Source: CAKUFA01 sp963646285
Lineage (GTDB): Bacteria; Bacillota; Clostridia; Christensenellales; Aristaeellaceae
Direction: 5' to 3'
NCBI GenBank assembly: GCA_963646285.1
Contig: CAVIWF010000051.1
Span: 1-17,017, forward strand
DNA length: 17,017 nucleotides
Under the pieces are notes generated by a model that searched no databases, was not told where the DNA came from, and saw only the letters and a list, made by a program, of their open reading frames with translations. Position 1 is the first letter of the stretch. The number at the start of each line of letters is the position of its first letter. This document shows positions 6,282 through 13,640 of the stretch, piece by piece. The translations under genes were made by a program, and so were the position numbers.

Positions 6282-6833
6282 TCACTTCAGTTTCAATCCA
6301 TCGCTGAAGGCATGACCAACCACTGCGCCCAGCCCCACGTAGGTATTGTTCACAGGGTCGTAGGTAATGGGCTTCAGCTTGGCAGGATCAACCTTCCCAT
6401 CAGTCAGCACCTTTTCATCAGCTGTAACGTTCACGATTTCGCCCACCAGAATGCCGTTTTCGAAGCTCTTCACCTTACATTCCAGCGCCATGGGCAGCTC
6501 ATCAATCAGGGGCGCATGCACATGGGTGCTGGGCGTTGCATGGAAGCCTGCTTTGGCAAACTTATCCGGCGTCTTCTTGCCGGATTCCACGCCCACATAG
6601 TCACAGGCGATTACCGTTTCTTCCGTGCCCATGCTCACCGTGAAAACGCCTGTTTTCGCCAGATTTTCCGTCGTCTTGTGTTCACCCATGCTGATGGAGA
6701 TTTCATTCATGTCGGTAATGATGCCCCATGCAGCATTCATGGCATTGGGAACACCATTTTCATCGTAGGTAGCCACAATCAGCACCGGCATGGGGTACAT
6801 CATGGGCTTTGCGCCAAAGTCTACACGACTCAT
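6282..6833 (-). CDS. flavin reductase-like (FMN-binding split-barrel) protein
   Basis: The protein matches the flavoredoxin/flavin reductase-like group, FMN-binding split-barrel proteins that pass electrons to partner enzymes. The N-terminus MSRVDFGAKPMMYPMPVLIVAT followed by NAAWGIITDMNEISISMG is the usual FMN-binding beginning of this group. Later HKTTENLAKTGVFTVSM, and GILVGEIVNV near the C-terminus, also fit. At 183 aa the size is normal. Start is ATG at 6833; its ATGA overlaps the nitroreductase stop, and the Shine-Dalgarno GAGGAGGAAG lies in the end of that gene. It is the last gene of the operon. Pairing with a nitroreductase suggests a small FMN redox module, but the electron acceptor cannot be read from sequence. 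Confidence 0.9.
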   Translation of the reverse strand: MSRVDFGAKPMMYPMPVLIVATYDENGVPNAMNAAWGIITDMNEISISMGEHKTTENLAKTGVFTVSMGTEETVIACDYVGVESGKKTPDKFAKAGFHATPSTHVHAPLIDELPMALECKVKSFENGILVGEIVNVTADEKVLTDGKVDPAKLKPITYDPVNNTYVGLGAVVGHAFSDGLKLK

Positions 6834-7339
6834 GCTTCTTCCTCCTCTTCCACCCAGTGAACCCGGGCTTCATCATAGCGATTTTCCTGCGTCTTTTCTA
6901 CAGCAGGATAGCCGCAGGCAACCAAGGCAAAGGGCTGCAGATGTGACGGAATGTCCATCATGCTGCGCACCTTTTCCATGCGATCCTTCCCCGGGGCAAT
7001 CCCCATCCAGGTGGCGCCCAGGCCTAAAGCATCCGCTTCCAGCAGCAAATTTTCCACCGCTGCGCTCATATCAATTTCGAAATAGTCCGGTGCAGGTCCC
7101 TCCGTGCGGTAGCAGGGCACAAACACCACCGGTGCAGCCTTGGCAAACTTCGTATAGGGTGTTGCCTCGGAAAGTTTGGCAATCACCTGCTTGTTCGTAA
7201 CCACATAGAATTCCCAGGGTTGCTGATTGTGGGCAGAAGGCGCCGCCATGGCCGCCCGGAGCATTTTCTCGATTTTGTCCTTTTCCACCTTTTGCTCCGT
7301 ATATCTGCGAATGCTGGTGCGGTGAAAAATACTGTTCAC
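6830..7339 (-). CDS. nitroreductase family protein
   Basis: This is an FMN-dependent oxidoreductase of the nitroreductase fold. The N-terminus FHRTSIRRYTEQKV carries the R-x-S-x-R-x-(F/Y) FMN phosphate-binding motif. AAMAAPSAHNQQPWEFYVV is the second FMN-binding segment. LLLEADALGLGATWMGI is the usual third motif, and ALVACGYPA follows. At 169 aa it is at the short end of the family and ends in an acidic tail, EEEEEA. The tail codons GAGGAGGAAGA also act as the Shine-Dalgarno of the next gene. Start is GTG at 7339, five bases after GGAGGTGG, overlapping the HD-protein stop by four bases (GTGA). Substrate unknown. Confidence 0.93.
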   Translation of the reverse strand: MNSIFHRTSIRRYTEQKVEKDKIEKMLRAAMAAPSAHNQQPWEFYVVTNKQVIAKLSEATPYTKFAKAAPVVFVPCYRTEGPAPDYFEIDMSAAVENLLLEADALGLGATWMGIAPGKDRMEKVRSMMDIPSHLQPFALVACGYPAVEKTQENRYDEARVHWVEEEEEA

Positions 7340-7944
7340 GATGCCACCTCCGCTATTTCCGACTGAATGGTATCCTCTGTCGCTGCCATGGCCGCCAGGG
7401 TTTTGGTCAGCAAATCATCCAAGCTCCATCCCAGCTGTTCCGCACCCCGTTCAATAACTTCCCGGGAGCAGCCTGCCGCAAAGCCCTTGCTCTTATACTT
7501 CTTCTTCAGGGACTTCAGCTCCATATCCTTGGTGGACTTGGAGGGACGCATCAGTGCAGCCGCCCAGATCAGACCCGTTAATTCATCTGCTGCAAACAGC
7601 ACCTTTTCCATTTCATGCACCGGCTCCACGTCAATGGTCTTGCCGCATTCCACCGTAATGCCGTATCCGTGGGAGCAGACTGCATGAATCATATCTTCCC
7701 CCACGCCCCCTGCCCGGAGAAGTTCCGGCGCCTTCAGGCAATGCTCTGCCGGATACAGTTCGAAGTCGATATCGTGGAGCAGGCCTACCAGACCCCAGTA
7801 CTCTGCATCTTCCCCGTAGCCCAGCTGCTGCGCATACCACTTCATCACAGCCTCCACCGTATAGGCGTGCTGGATGTGAAACGGATCTTTGTTGTACTTT
7901 TTCAGCAGGGCAAGGGCATCCTCTCTGGAAATATGTTCTTTCAC
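7336..7944 (-). CDS. HD-domain hydrolase-like protein
   Basis: This is a predicted metal-dependent phosphohydrolase of the HD superfamily, resembling the COG2316-type stand-alone proteins. The metal ligands can be placed: His26 (HIQHAYTVEAVM), the His57-Asp58 doublet in VGLLHDIDFE, His92 in CSHGYG, and Asp120 in AADELTGL. The C-terminal ~80 residues are helical and Lys-rich (LKSLKKKYKSKGFAAG). At 202 aa it is typical. Start is GTG at 7944, eight bases after AGAAGG; no ATG lies nearby in frame. The upstream NifX-like gene ends 20 nt before it, and its own stop overlaps the nitroreductase start. The substrate is unknown. Confidence 0.9.
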   Translation of the reverse strand: MKEHISREDALALLKKYNKDPFHIQHAYTVEAVMKWYAQQLGYGEDAEYWGLVGLLHDIDFELYPAEHCLKAPELLRAGGVGEDMIHAVCSHGYGITVECGKTIDVEPVHEMEKVLFAADELTGLIWAAALMRPSKSTKDMELKSLKKKYKSKGFAAGCSREVIERGAEQLGWSLDDLLTKTLAAMAATEDTIQSEIAEVAS

Positions 7945-7964
7945 TTTCGTTGCCTTCTTACTTT

Positions 7965-8312
7965 TTATTCGTGATGATGTCCGCTGCAGGCATGAGCCTG
8001 CTGGGAATAAACCAGCGTACCATTCAGGTAAGCCTGCACCGCTTCATCCACGGAGCCGGTCACGTTGGCGCAAACCTGAATCCCTGCCTGCTGCAGCGCA
8101 TTCAGCATCCCCATGCCCAAGCCGCCGCAAATGGCCACCTGCACATGTTCCGCCTCAAGCTGCTTGGCCAGGGCTCCATGACCGTTTGCATCGGCAGGCA
8201 ATTGGGTAACGTTCAGGATTTTGCCATCCTCCACATCGTAAATGCGGAACATCTTCGTTTTCCCAAAGTGCTGAAAAACCAAACCGTTCTCTTCATTCAC
8301 GGAAATTCTCAT
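7965..8312 (-). CDS. NifX/NifB-type dinitrogenase iron-molybdenum cofactor domain protein
   Basis: This is a small stand-alone member of the NifX/NafY/NifB C-terminal domain family, which binds metal clusters. The N-terminus MRISVNEENGLVFQHFGKT and FRIYDVEDGKI are typical. GHGALAKQLE is followed by VAICGGLGMGMLNALQQAGI, the family core. The C-terminus HACSGHHHE is a Cys/His cluster suited to metal binding. At 115 aa it is normal for stand-alone copies found in many anaerobes that lack nitrogenase. ATG at 8312 immediately follows the TAA of the isomerase-like gene (0-nt gap), so translation is probably coupled. Nothing in the window indicates nitrogen fixation, so a more general metal-cluster or redox role is more likely. 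Confidence 0.92.
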   Translation of the reverse strand: MRISVNEENGLVFQHFGKTKMFRIYDVEDGKILNVTQLPADANGHGALAKQLEAEHVQVAICGGLGMGMLNALQQAGIQVCANVTGSVDEAVQAYLNGTLVYSQQAHACSGHHHE

Positions 8313-9074
8313 TTAATAACCCATCTTTCTGATATTCTTGTAGCTGCGTTCCAGGCAGGCAAAGGGACTATCCCCATAGCAGTCATCCTGCTCCACCAGC
8401 AGATACTTGGTCTTCCCCAAAGTTTGCAGGGTATGCAGAATCTTGGGGAAATCCAGATTGCCCTCTCCAACGGGAGCAAAGTGGGCATCCCACCCCTGCA
8501 CTGCCATGTCCTTCAGGTGGACGCAGGGAATCCGATCCTGCAGCTTCTCAATCCAGTGGATCACATCGCAGCCGGCTGCCTGAAGCCAGTAGGTATCCAG
8601 GGTGAAGCCCATAAGATCCGCCGGCATTTGCTCCAGCAGCACATCAATGATGCGCCGTCCGTCCCGGAGGCGGGTCCATTCGAAATTATGGTTATGATAC
8701 ATGAAGATTTTCCCTGCATCACGCATCTTCTGTGCCGGCAGGGTAAAGTCCTTGGCGAACTGATCCACCCATTCCGCCGTCTGATACTTGGGAGCCATCA
8801 TGCCGATGCCGATGCAGTCGCATCCAAGCACCTCATGATCCCGAATGACCCCTTCCGGGTCGGTGATCATCCGGTCAGGGTTGGTATGGGTCAGCACAAT
8901 TTTCAGCCCGAATTCATCACAAACCTGCCGCTGTACTTCCACCGGAATGTTGCCGATGGCTGACAGCTGCACACAGTCGTAACCAATGGCCGCAATCCGC
9001 TTCACGGATTCATAAAAGTCTCGTTCATTCTGGGTATAGTTGCGAACCGTAAACATCTGAGCACCAAGTAGCAT
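8313..9074 (-). CDS. sugar phosphate isomerase/epimerase-like TIM-barrel protein
   Basis: This belongs to the xylose isomerase-like/AP endonuclease 2 TIM-barrel superfamily. Metal- and substrate-binding segments at the ends of the barrel strands are visible: GAQMFTVR at the start, IGYDCVQLS, LTHTNPDR, MYHNHNFEWTR with the His cluster, GFTLDTYWLQAAG, IPCVHLKDM, and LLVEQDDC with a late Glu ligand. At 253 aa it is typical. Start is ATG at 9074, five bases after GGAGGG, 27 nt downstream of the sua5 stop. Members of this family are often annotated loosely; the substrate (a sugar, inositol or hydroxypyruvate-like compound) cannot be assigned. Why it sits in a translation-factor operon is unclear. 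Confidence 0.9.
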   Translation of the reverse strand: MLLGAQMFTVRNYTQNERDFYESVKRIAAIGYDCVQLSAIGNIPVEVQRQVCDEFGLKIVLTHTNPDRMITDPEGVIRDHEVLGCDCIGIGMMAPKYQTAEWVDQFAKDFTLPAQKMRDAGKIFMYHNHNFEWTRLRDGRRIIDVLLEQMPADLMGFTLDTYWLQAAGCDVIHWIEKLQDRIPCVHLKDMAVQGWDAHFAPVGEGNLDFPKILHTLQTLGKTKYLLVEQDDCYGDSPFACLERSYKNIRKMGY

Positions 9075-9101
9075 GATATCCCTCCTCTGCTTTGTCTCGA
9101 T

Positions 9102-10154
9102 TTACTCTGCTATGACTTGATCTGCCTTTACACTGCGGAAGGCAGCCGCTCTGCCAAGGCGGTTCATTACCGCCAAGCCCATGCCTTCCGCAGGAACCAC
9201 TTCGCTGAAGATGGCTTCCATCTTTTCTTCATCCATTTTCCGCAGGGTGTCAAACAGGCGATGGGCAACTTCTTCCGGCTTGTCCCTGCTGCCGATGTCA
9301 TGGGGATGACAGGCCTGCAATGCCTCCATATGCTCCGTAAAGCACATGACGCAGGTGCGATGCCCTGCCGCCGAAGCATGCTGATACAGCTTCGCCAGCG
9401 CCTCCACCACCTGCTGTTCCTTCCCTTCTACCAGAGTGACCTGACCATCCGGTGAGTAGTGCTTATACCGCATACCGGGCGACAGAGCTTTTTCTCCGGC
9501 CTGCAAGGGGCGAAGCACACTGCCTGCCACCTTCACCTCGCCTACCACCTTTTCCAGCATGTCTTTGGTGACTCCGCCGGGACGAAGGATGCAGGGCGTT
9601 CCATTGCAAATATCCAGTACGGTGGATTCCACACCCACATCGCAGCTGCCCCCGTCAATGATCAGGGGGATAATGCCCTGCATATCCTCCAGCACATGGG
9701 CAGCCGTTGTGGGGCTGGGCTTGCCGGAACGATTGGCGCTGGGGGCGGCAATGGGCAGATTGCACTCCTTCAGCAAAGCCGCCGCCACTGGGTGGGACGG
9801 CATCCTGACCGCTACGGTGCTGAGCCCTGCCGTTACCGCATCCGAGATGGTGCTTTTCCGGGGCATCAGTAGGGTCAAAGGACCGGGCCAGAATGCATCC
9901 ATCAGTTTTTCCGCAATTTCCGGCACCTCGCAAATGCCTGCCAGCTGTTCCCGCCGCCAAATATGAACAATCAGCGGATTGTCTGCCGGCCGTCCCTTGG
10001 CGGCAAAGATGTTCAGCACAGCTTGTGCATTCAAGGCGTTAGCGCCCAAGCCGTAAACCGTTTCCGTGGGAAAGGCCACCAGTTGCCCTTCCGCCAGAAG
10101 CCTGGATGCCTCTGCCAGCACCGCTTCATCAGCGGGTGATACTCGGGTTTCCAT
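9102..10154 (-). CDS. sua5: L-threonylcarbamoyladenylate synthase (Sua5, two-domain type)
   Basis: Sua5/TsaC makes threonylcarbamoyl-AMP from Thr, bicarbonate and ATP for the t6A37 modification of ANN-decoding tRNAs. The YrdC domain covers residues ~10-200: FPTETVYGLGANA, AAKGRPADNPLIVH with the conserved Lys/Arg, FWPGPLTLLM, VAVRMPSHPVA and APSANRSGKPSPTTAAHV. The linker SPGMRYKHYSP leads into the C-terminal Sua5 domain (~230-345). At 350 aa it is the long Sua5 form, not the short YrdC/TsaC. Start is ATG at 10154, with GAAGGAA upstream. It lies 32 nt after prfA and 27 nt before the isomerase-like gene. Placement beside prfA and prmC is conserved in many Firmicutes (ywlC region of Bacillus). 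Confidence 0.96.
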   Translation of the reverse strand: METRVSPADEAVLAEASRLLAEGQLVAFPTETVYGLGANALNAQAVLNIFAAKGRPADNPLIVHIWRREQLAGICEVPEIAEKLMDAFWPGPLTLLMPRKSTISDAVTAGLSTVAVRMPSHPVAAALLKECNLPIAAPSANRSGKPSPTTAAHVLEDMQGIIPLIIDGGSCDVGVESTVLDICNGTPCILRPGGVTKDMLEKVVGEVKVAGSVLRPLQAGEKALSPGMRYKHYSPDGQVTLVEGKEQQVVEALAKLYQHASAAGHRTCVMCFTEHMEALQACHPHDIGSRDKPEEVAHRLFDTLRKMDEEKMEAIFSEVVPAEGMGLAVMNRLGRAAAFRSVKADQVIAE

Positions 10155-10186
10155 GGGAATGTTCCTTCTTTCCTGTTTAAGGCAGC

Positions 10187-11254
10187 TTACTGCATTTCTT
10201 TCAGCAAGCGTGTCTGCTCTTCCATGCGCAGGGCGTCAATGATTTCGTCCAAATCGCCGTCCATGATTTCATCGATCCGATACAGCGTAAGACCAATGCG
10301 GTGATCCGTTACCCTGCCTTCATGGAAGTTGTAGGTTCTGATTCGTTCGCTTCTGTCTCCTGTGCCCACCTGCATCCGCCGGTCTGCCGCATAGGCGGAA
10401 TGGGCTTCCTCCCGGCGCTTTTCCAGCAGGCGTGAACGGAGCACTTTCATCGCCTTATCCCGGTTCTTGATTTGGCTTTTCTCATCCTGACAGGTGACCA
10501 CCATGCCCGTTGGCAAGTGGGTGATCCGCACGGCTGAATCTGTGGTGTTCACACACTGCCCGCCATGGCCGGTGGAGCGGTACACATCAATCCGTAGATC
10601 CTTGGGATCAATGGTCACGTCCACCTCTTCCGCCTCCGGCAGCACTGCCACGGTGCAGGTGGAGGTTTGCCGCTTGCCTGTTGCATCTGTGACCGGAATC
10701 CGCTGCACCCGATGCACGCCGCTTTCGTATTTCAGCTTTGCAAAGCTGCCGTTGCCCATCACGGAGAACACCGCTTCCTTCATGCCCCCAAGCTCCGTGG
10801 GGCTTTCGGAAATGTACTCCACCTTCAAACCATGCCGCTCTGCATACCGTGTATACATGCGCAAAAGATCTGCCCCGAAGAGGCAGGCTTCTTCCCCACC
10901 GGCGCCGGCACGGATTTCCATCACAACATTTCGATCATCATCCGGGTCTTTGGGCAGCAGCAAAATCCGCAGCTCCTGTTCCATATCCTCCTGTGCCTGC
11001 TTCAATACAGCGATTTCTTCCTTTGCCATATCCGCAAGTTCGGGGTCCTGAAGCATATCTTCTGCTTCCTTCAGGTGCTTTTGCTGTGCCTGGTACTTCT
11101 GCCATGCAGTTACGGCAGGTTCCAAGGCTGCCCGTTCCTTCAACACATTGCGATACTGGGCTTGGTCGGCAATGACCTGGCTCTGTGCCATGGCTTCACT
11201 AAGTTCAGCAAAGCGATCGCACATCTGCTCAAATTTTGCCGTCATATCGGTCAC
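10187..11254 (-). CDS. prfA: peptide chain release factor 1
   Basis: RF1 recognises UAA and UAG in the ribosomal A site and triggers peptidyl-tRNA hydrolysis. The stop-codon-reading tripeptide is PVT, in RIPVTDATGKRQTSTCTVAV, the RF1 (PxT) type, not the SPF of RF2. The catalytic GGQ lies in TGHGGQCVNTTDSAVRITH; its Gln is the target of PrmC, encoded just upstream. I choose GTG at 11254, six bases after GAGGTG; that gives 355 aa, the normal RF1 length. ATG at 11245 is a possible alternative. The frame is open back to 11305, but that extension lies inside prmC. The Shine-Dalgarno GAGGTG overlaps the prmC stop codon (TGA, 11262-11260), so the two are coupled. Confidence 0.96.
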   Translation of the reverse strand: MTDMTAKFEQMCDRFAELSEAMAQSQVIADQAQYRNVLKERAALEPAVTAWQKYQAQQKHLKEAEDMLQDPELADMAKEEIAVLKQAQEDMEQELRILLLPKDPDDDRNVVMEIRAGAGGEEACLFGADLLRMYTRYAERHGLKVEYISESPTELGGMKEAVFSVMGNGSFAKLKYESGVHRVQRIPVTDATGKRQTSTCTVAVLPEAEEVDVTIDPKDLRIDVYRSTGHGGQCVNTTDSAVRITHLPTGMVVTCQDEKSQIKNRDKAMKVLRSRLLEKRREEAHSAYAADRRMQVGTGDRSERIRTYNFHEGRVTDHRIGLTLYRIDEIMDGDLDEIIDALRMEEQTRLLKEMQ

Positions 11255-11259
11255 GCCAT

Positions 11260-12102
11260 TCACCTCGTCTTTTTCGCTGTTACCATTCTGGGAATGCCCT
11301 GCCAATCCTGATCAATGCTCAGCACCTCCAGACCGGCCTGCTGCAAAAGCTCTCCTACCTGCTGTGCCTGATTCCAGCCCACTTCCAGCAGCAGCATGCC
11401 GCCTGTAACCAGATGTTCCGGTGCTTTCATGGCGATGCGCCTGTAGAAATCCAGTCCGTCTTCGCCCCCTGCCAAGGCAGCCATCGGCTCACATTGCACT
11501 TCTTGCTGCAATGCATGGCATTCCTCATTCGGAATATAAGGAGGATTGGACACAATAACCTGAAACTGCTGCCCCGCTACTGCCGCAAATAAATCTCCCT
11601 GGCAAAAAGTAACTTTTGCCCCCAGGGTTTGGGCATTACGCTGTGCCACGGCCAAGGCATCTGGGGACAAATCCGTCAGCGTCACGACGGCTTCCGGCGC
11701 TTCCAGTGCCATGGTGATACCGATGCAGCCGCTGCCGCAGCAAAGATCCAGTGCATGGGCGGACATAGGAAAGGCTTGCAATGCCTGCACGGCTTTTTCA
11801 GCAAGCAATTCCGTTTCCGGCCGTGGAATCAGCACCCGATCATCCACGTAAAAATCCCTGCCGAAGAAGCTGGCTTCCCCTGTCAGGTATTGCAGAGGAT
11901 AGCGCTGCATTCTCTTCGCCAGCAGGGTTTCAAATGCAGCCACCGTTTCTTCTTCAAGCTGCGTATCCCCATCCAGCCGAAGTTCCAGCGGATGCCTGCC
12001 CGTCAGGTGGGCAAGGAGCAATGCCCCGTCCACCTGCGGGTCAGGGATTTCCACCGCCTGCAAGCGTTTTGCTGCATCCAGCAGCAGCATGCGAGGGGTC
12101 AT
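11260..12102 (-). CDS. prmC: release factor glutamine methyltransferase
   Basis: PrmC N5-methylates the Gln of the GGQ motif in RF1 and RF2 with S-adenosylmethionine. An N-terminal helical release-factor-binding domain (~1-75) precedes the Rossmann methyltransferase domain. Visible motifs are YLTGEASFFG, VLIPRPETELL, the SAM loop DLCCGSGCIGI (DLGTGSGCI in most relatives), the acidic strand end TDLSPDAL, and catalytic NPPYIP. At 280 aa it is normal. Start is ATG at 12102, eight bases after AGGAG, and its ATGA overlaps the yqhQ stop. An in-frame ATG four codons later is a less likely start. The adjacent substrate gene prfA supports the assignment. Confidence 0.96.
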   Translation of the reverse strand: MTPRMLLLDAAKRLQAVEIPDPQVDGALLLAHLTGRHPLELRLDGDTQLEEETVAAFETLLAKRMQRYPLQYLTGEASFFGRDFYVDDRVLIPRPETELLAEKAVQALQAFPMSAHALDLCCGSGCIGITMALEAPEAVVTLTDLSPDALAVAQRNAQTLGAKVTFCQGDLFAAVAGQQFQVIVSNPPYIPNEECHALQQEVQCEPMAALAGGEDGLDFYRRIAMKAPEHLVTGGMLLLEVGWNQAQQVGELLQQAGLEVLSIDQDWQGIPRMVTAKKTR

Positions 12103-13124
12103 GCCTGAGGCTCCTGGGTGGCTTCATAGCCGGGATCAGCTTCCTCATAGCGGTGAAGCACCGCATAGCCTTCCGCCGTGGTTTTGCTATGCTTGGGCAT
12201 GCCGTACAGGGCAACATTCATAGCCACAATGGCGCACTCCAGCATTTTCGCATCCGGCTGACGGGTGGTCAGGCGCTGCATCTGCAAGCCCGGCCAGCGA
12301 AGGATTTTCGCCAGCTTGCTTTCGCTGTGTGCCAAGCCCTTCAGCACTTCATAGCTAAGACCTGCCACAATGGGCAGCAGTGCAATATGCATCAGGAACC
12401 GCCAGAAGAATTGATGCACGTGCTGCCCCACAACCAAGGCAACCAGCATGCTGATGACAAACACAATCAGCAGGAAGGCCGTACCGCAGCGAGGATGCAG
12501 GGTGGTAAACTGAGCTGCATTTTCCGGGGTCAGGGGCAAGTCCGCTTCATGGCAATACACCGTTTTATGCTCCGCCCCATGATATTGGAAGGTTCTGCGC
12601 ACATCCGGCACAAAGCCGCAGAAAATCATGTAGCCAATGAGCAGCAGGATTTTCACCAATCCGCCCACAAGGGTTGCCCCCGTAACGGACATACCCAGGG
12701 TCAGCATCCCCTTTTCCACTGCCGTGGGGATCAGAATAAACAAGCCCACGGACATGATCACAGCCAGCACCACAGCCACAGCCATAACAACCTTATCAAT
12801 GCCCTTGCCCAGCTTCTTGGCCAGCCATTTTTCGAACTTGGTGGGTTCTTCATCCAGCACGCCCAGCATTTCCGTGGATTCCTGCAGGGTGGTCATGCCC
12901 ATGATCAGCATGTTCACCATATTCACCATGCCACGCAGGAAGGGATAACCCATCCATTTATGCTTACGGCTCAGGGGCGGACAATCACGGCGCTTCACCA
13001 CAATGGTTCCGTCCGGGCGGCGCACTGCAATGGCCAGTGCCTCCGGTCCCCGCATCATCACGCCTTCCATGACAGCCTGACCACCAATATCCACTCTGGG
13101 GCAGGCCTTTTGCTTCTCGCTCAT
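12099..13124 (-). CDS. yqhQ: DUF1385 (YqhQ-type) membrane protein
   Basis: This is a conserved multi-pass membrane protein of unproven function that commonly sits next to prmC/prfA or rpmE in Firmicutes. The family signature GGQAVMEGVMMRGP is at residues ~14-27. AVRRPDGTIVV and FLRGMVNMVNMLIMG follow. Hydrophobic helices are near VVMAVAVVLAVIMSVGLFI, LVKILLLIGYMIFCGF, and TAFLLIVFVISMLVALVVG. Conserved polar motifs YHGAEHK and LHPRCGTAFL lie around the membrane segments. At 341 aa it is somewhat longer than the ~310 common in the family. Start is ATG at 13124, with AGGAAAG upstream. It is the first gene of the minus-strand operon running down to 6282; I see no convincing promoter in the 139 nt between it and the rpmE terminator. 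Confidence 0.92.
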   Translation of the reverse strand: MSEKQKACPRVDIGGQAVMEGVMMRGPEALAIAVRRPDGTIVVKRRDCPPLSRKHKWMGYPFLRGMVNMVNMLIMGMTTLQESTEMLGVLDEEPTKFEKWLAKKLGKGIDKVVMAVAVVLAVIMSVGLFILIPTAVEKGMLTLGMSVTGATLVGGLVKILLLIGYMIFCGFVPDVRRTFQYHGAEHKTVYCHEADLPLTPENAAQFTTLHPRCGTAFLLIVFVISMLVALVVGQHVHQFFWRFLMHIALLPIVAGLSYEVLKGLAHSESKLAKILRWPGLQMQRLTTRQPDAKMLECAIVAMNVALYGMPKHSKTTAEGYAVLHRYEEADPGYEATQEPQA

Positions 13125-13263
13125 TCTTTCCTCATTTCTGCGCCCTTACAGACGCCAATCCATGCATTCATGGGCAAAGCCCTGTATGATTCATTCGCCC
13201 AAGAGGGTTTCTTTCCCTGCCTGATATGAAAAAAACCAAGGCAGCGTCCTTTCATCCTTTGCT

Positions 13264-13301
13264 GAAAAACAAAACAGTGCACCGCATATGCGATGCACTG
13301 T
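13264..13301 (-). terminator. rho-independent terminator after rpmE
   Basis: On the minus strand ACAGTGCA (13301-13294) pairs with TGCACTGT (13281-13274); the inner GCATATGC extends the stem, and TTTTGTTTTT follows. It begins 8 nt after the rpmE stop codon. Confidence 0.9.
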
Positions 13302-13309
13302 AAATGGAC

Positions 13310-13510
13310 TCACTCCATGCCGAAGCGCTTCTTGAAGCGATCGACGCGTCCGCCGGTATCCACCAGCTTCTGCTTGCCGGTGTAGAAGGGGTGGCACTTT
13401 GAGCAAATATCCACCTTCAGTTCCTTCTTCGTGGAACCGGTCTCAAACGTCTCACCGCACACGCAGCGAACGATGCATTTGCCGTACTGGGGATGAATCT
13501 TTTCCTTCAT
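13310..13510 (-). CDS. rpmE: 50S ribosomal protein L31, zinc-binding type
   Basis: This is a large-subunit protein at the central protuberance and intersubunit bridge. At 66 aa it matches the zinc-containing RpmE form. Four zinc ligands are present: Cys16 and Cys18 in IVRCVCGE, and Cys37 and Cys40 in DICSKCHPFY. MKEKIHPQYG at the start and GKQKLVDTGGRVDRFKKRFG at the end are diagnostic. Start is ATG at 13510, seven bases after AGGTGA. It is monocistronic, with its own promoter (13564-13592) and terminator. Because it is the Cys-containing form, a zinc-free paralogue elsewhere, under Zur control, is possible but not visible here. Position directly after rho is conserved in many Firmicutes. Confidence 0.98.
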   Translation of the reverse strand: MKEKIHPQYGKCIVRCVCGETFETGSTKKELKVDICSKCHPFYTGKQKLVDTGGRVDRFKKRFGME

Positions 13511-13567
13511 TGCTTTTTCACCTCTTTCGCGTATGCAATGATCGGCTCTATGCCGCGTAGATCATTG
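13511..13567 (-). ncRNA. candidate structured leader of rpmE mRNA
   Basis: The ~47-nt leader between the predicted start of transcription (~13557) and the rpmE ATG contains paired segments: CGCG at both ends of a ~30-nt region, with an inner GGC/GCC hairpin just downstream of the first. At the DNA level CAATGATC (13536-13543) and GATCATTG (13560-13567) form an inverted repeat running into the -10 box. Autoregulatory L31 leaders have been proposed in several phyla, including Firmicutes. I cannot confirm that this one matches a described motif. The inverted repeat could instead be a repressor site. Confidence 0.35.
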
Positions 13568-13592
13568 TATCATAGCACCAGATAAAATGCAA
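13564..13592 (-). promoter_or_regulatory. promoter for rpmE
   Basis: On the minus strand TTGCAT (13592-13587), a 17-bp spacer and TACAAT (13569-13564), with TGA directly before the -10 box (extended -10). Transcription would start near 13557, about 47 nt before the ATG. Confidence 0.8.
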
Positions 13593-13604
13593 GCCTTTTT
13601 TTCA

Positions 13605-13626
13605 GTCCGTTTCGCTTCAAACGGAC
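13605..13626. other. hairpin after rho without a T-run
   Basis: GTCCGTTT (13605-13612) pairs with AAACGGAC (13619-13626) around a 6-nt loop, 14 nt after the rho stop. In the rho direction it is followed by TGAAAAAAAGG, so it lacks the U-tract of an intrinsic terminator. Rho transcripts may end here by another route or read through into rpmE. Confidence 0.5.
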
Positions 13627-13640
13627 ACATTGGGCAAATC

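Noticed and set aside
7950..8963. 337-codon plus-strand open frame opposite the NifX-like and isomerase-like genes
   Set aside because: Shadow frame; the minus-strand genes have conserved motifs and ribosome binding sites.
11781..13229. 482-codon plus-strand open frame opposite prmC and yqhQ
   Set aside because: Both minus-strand genes have family motifs and linked starts; the plus frame is His/Gln-rich with no recognisable motif.
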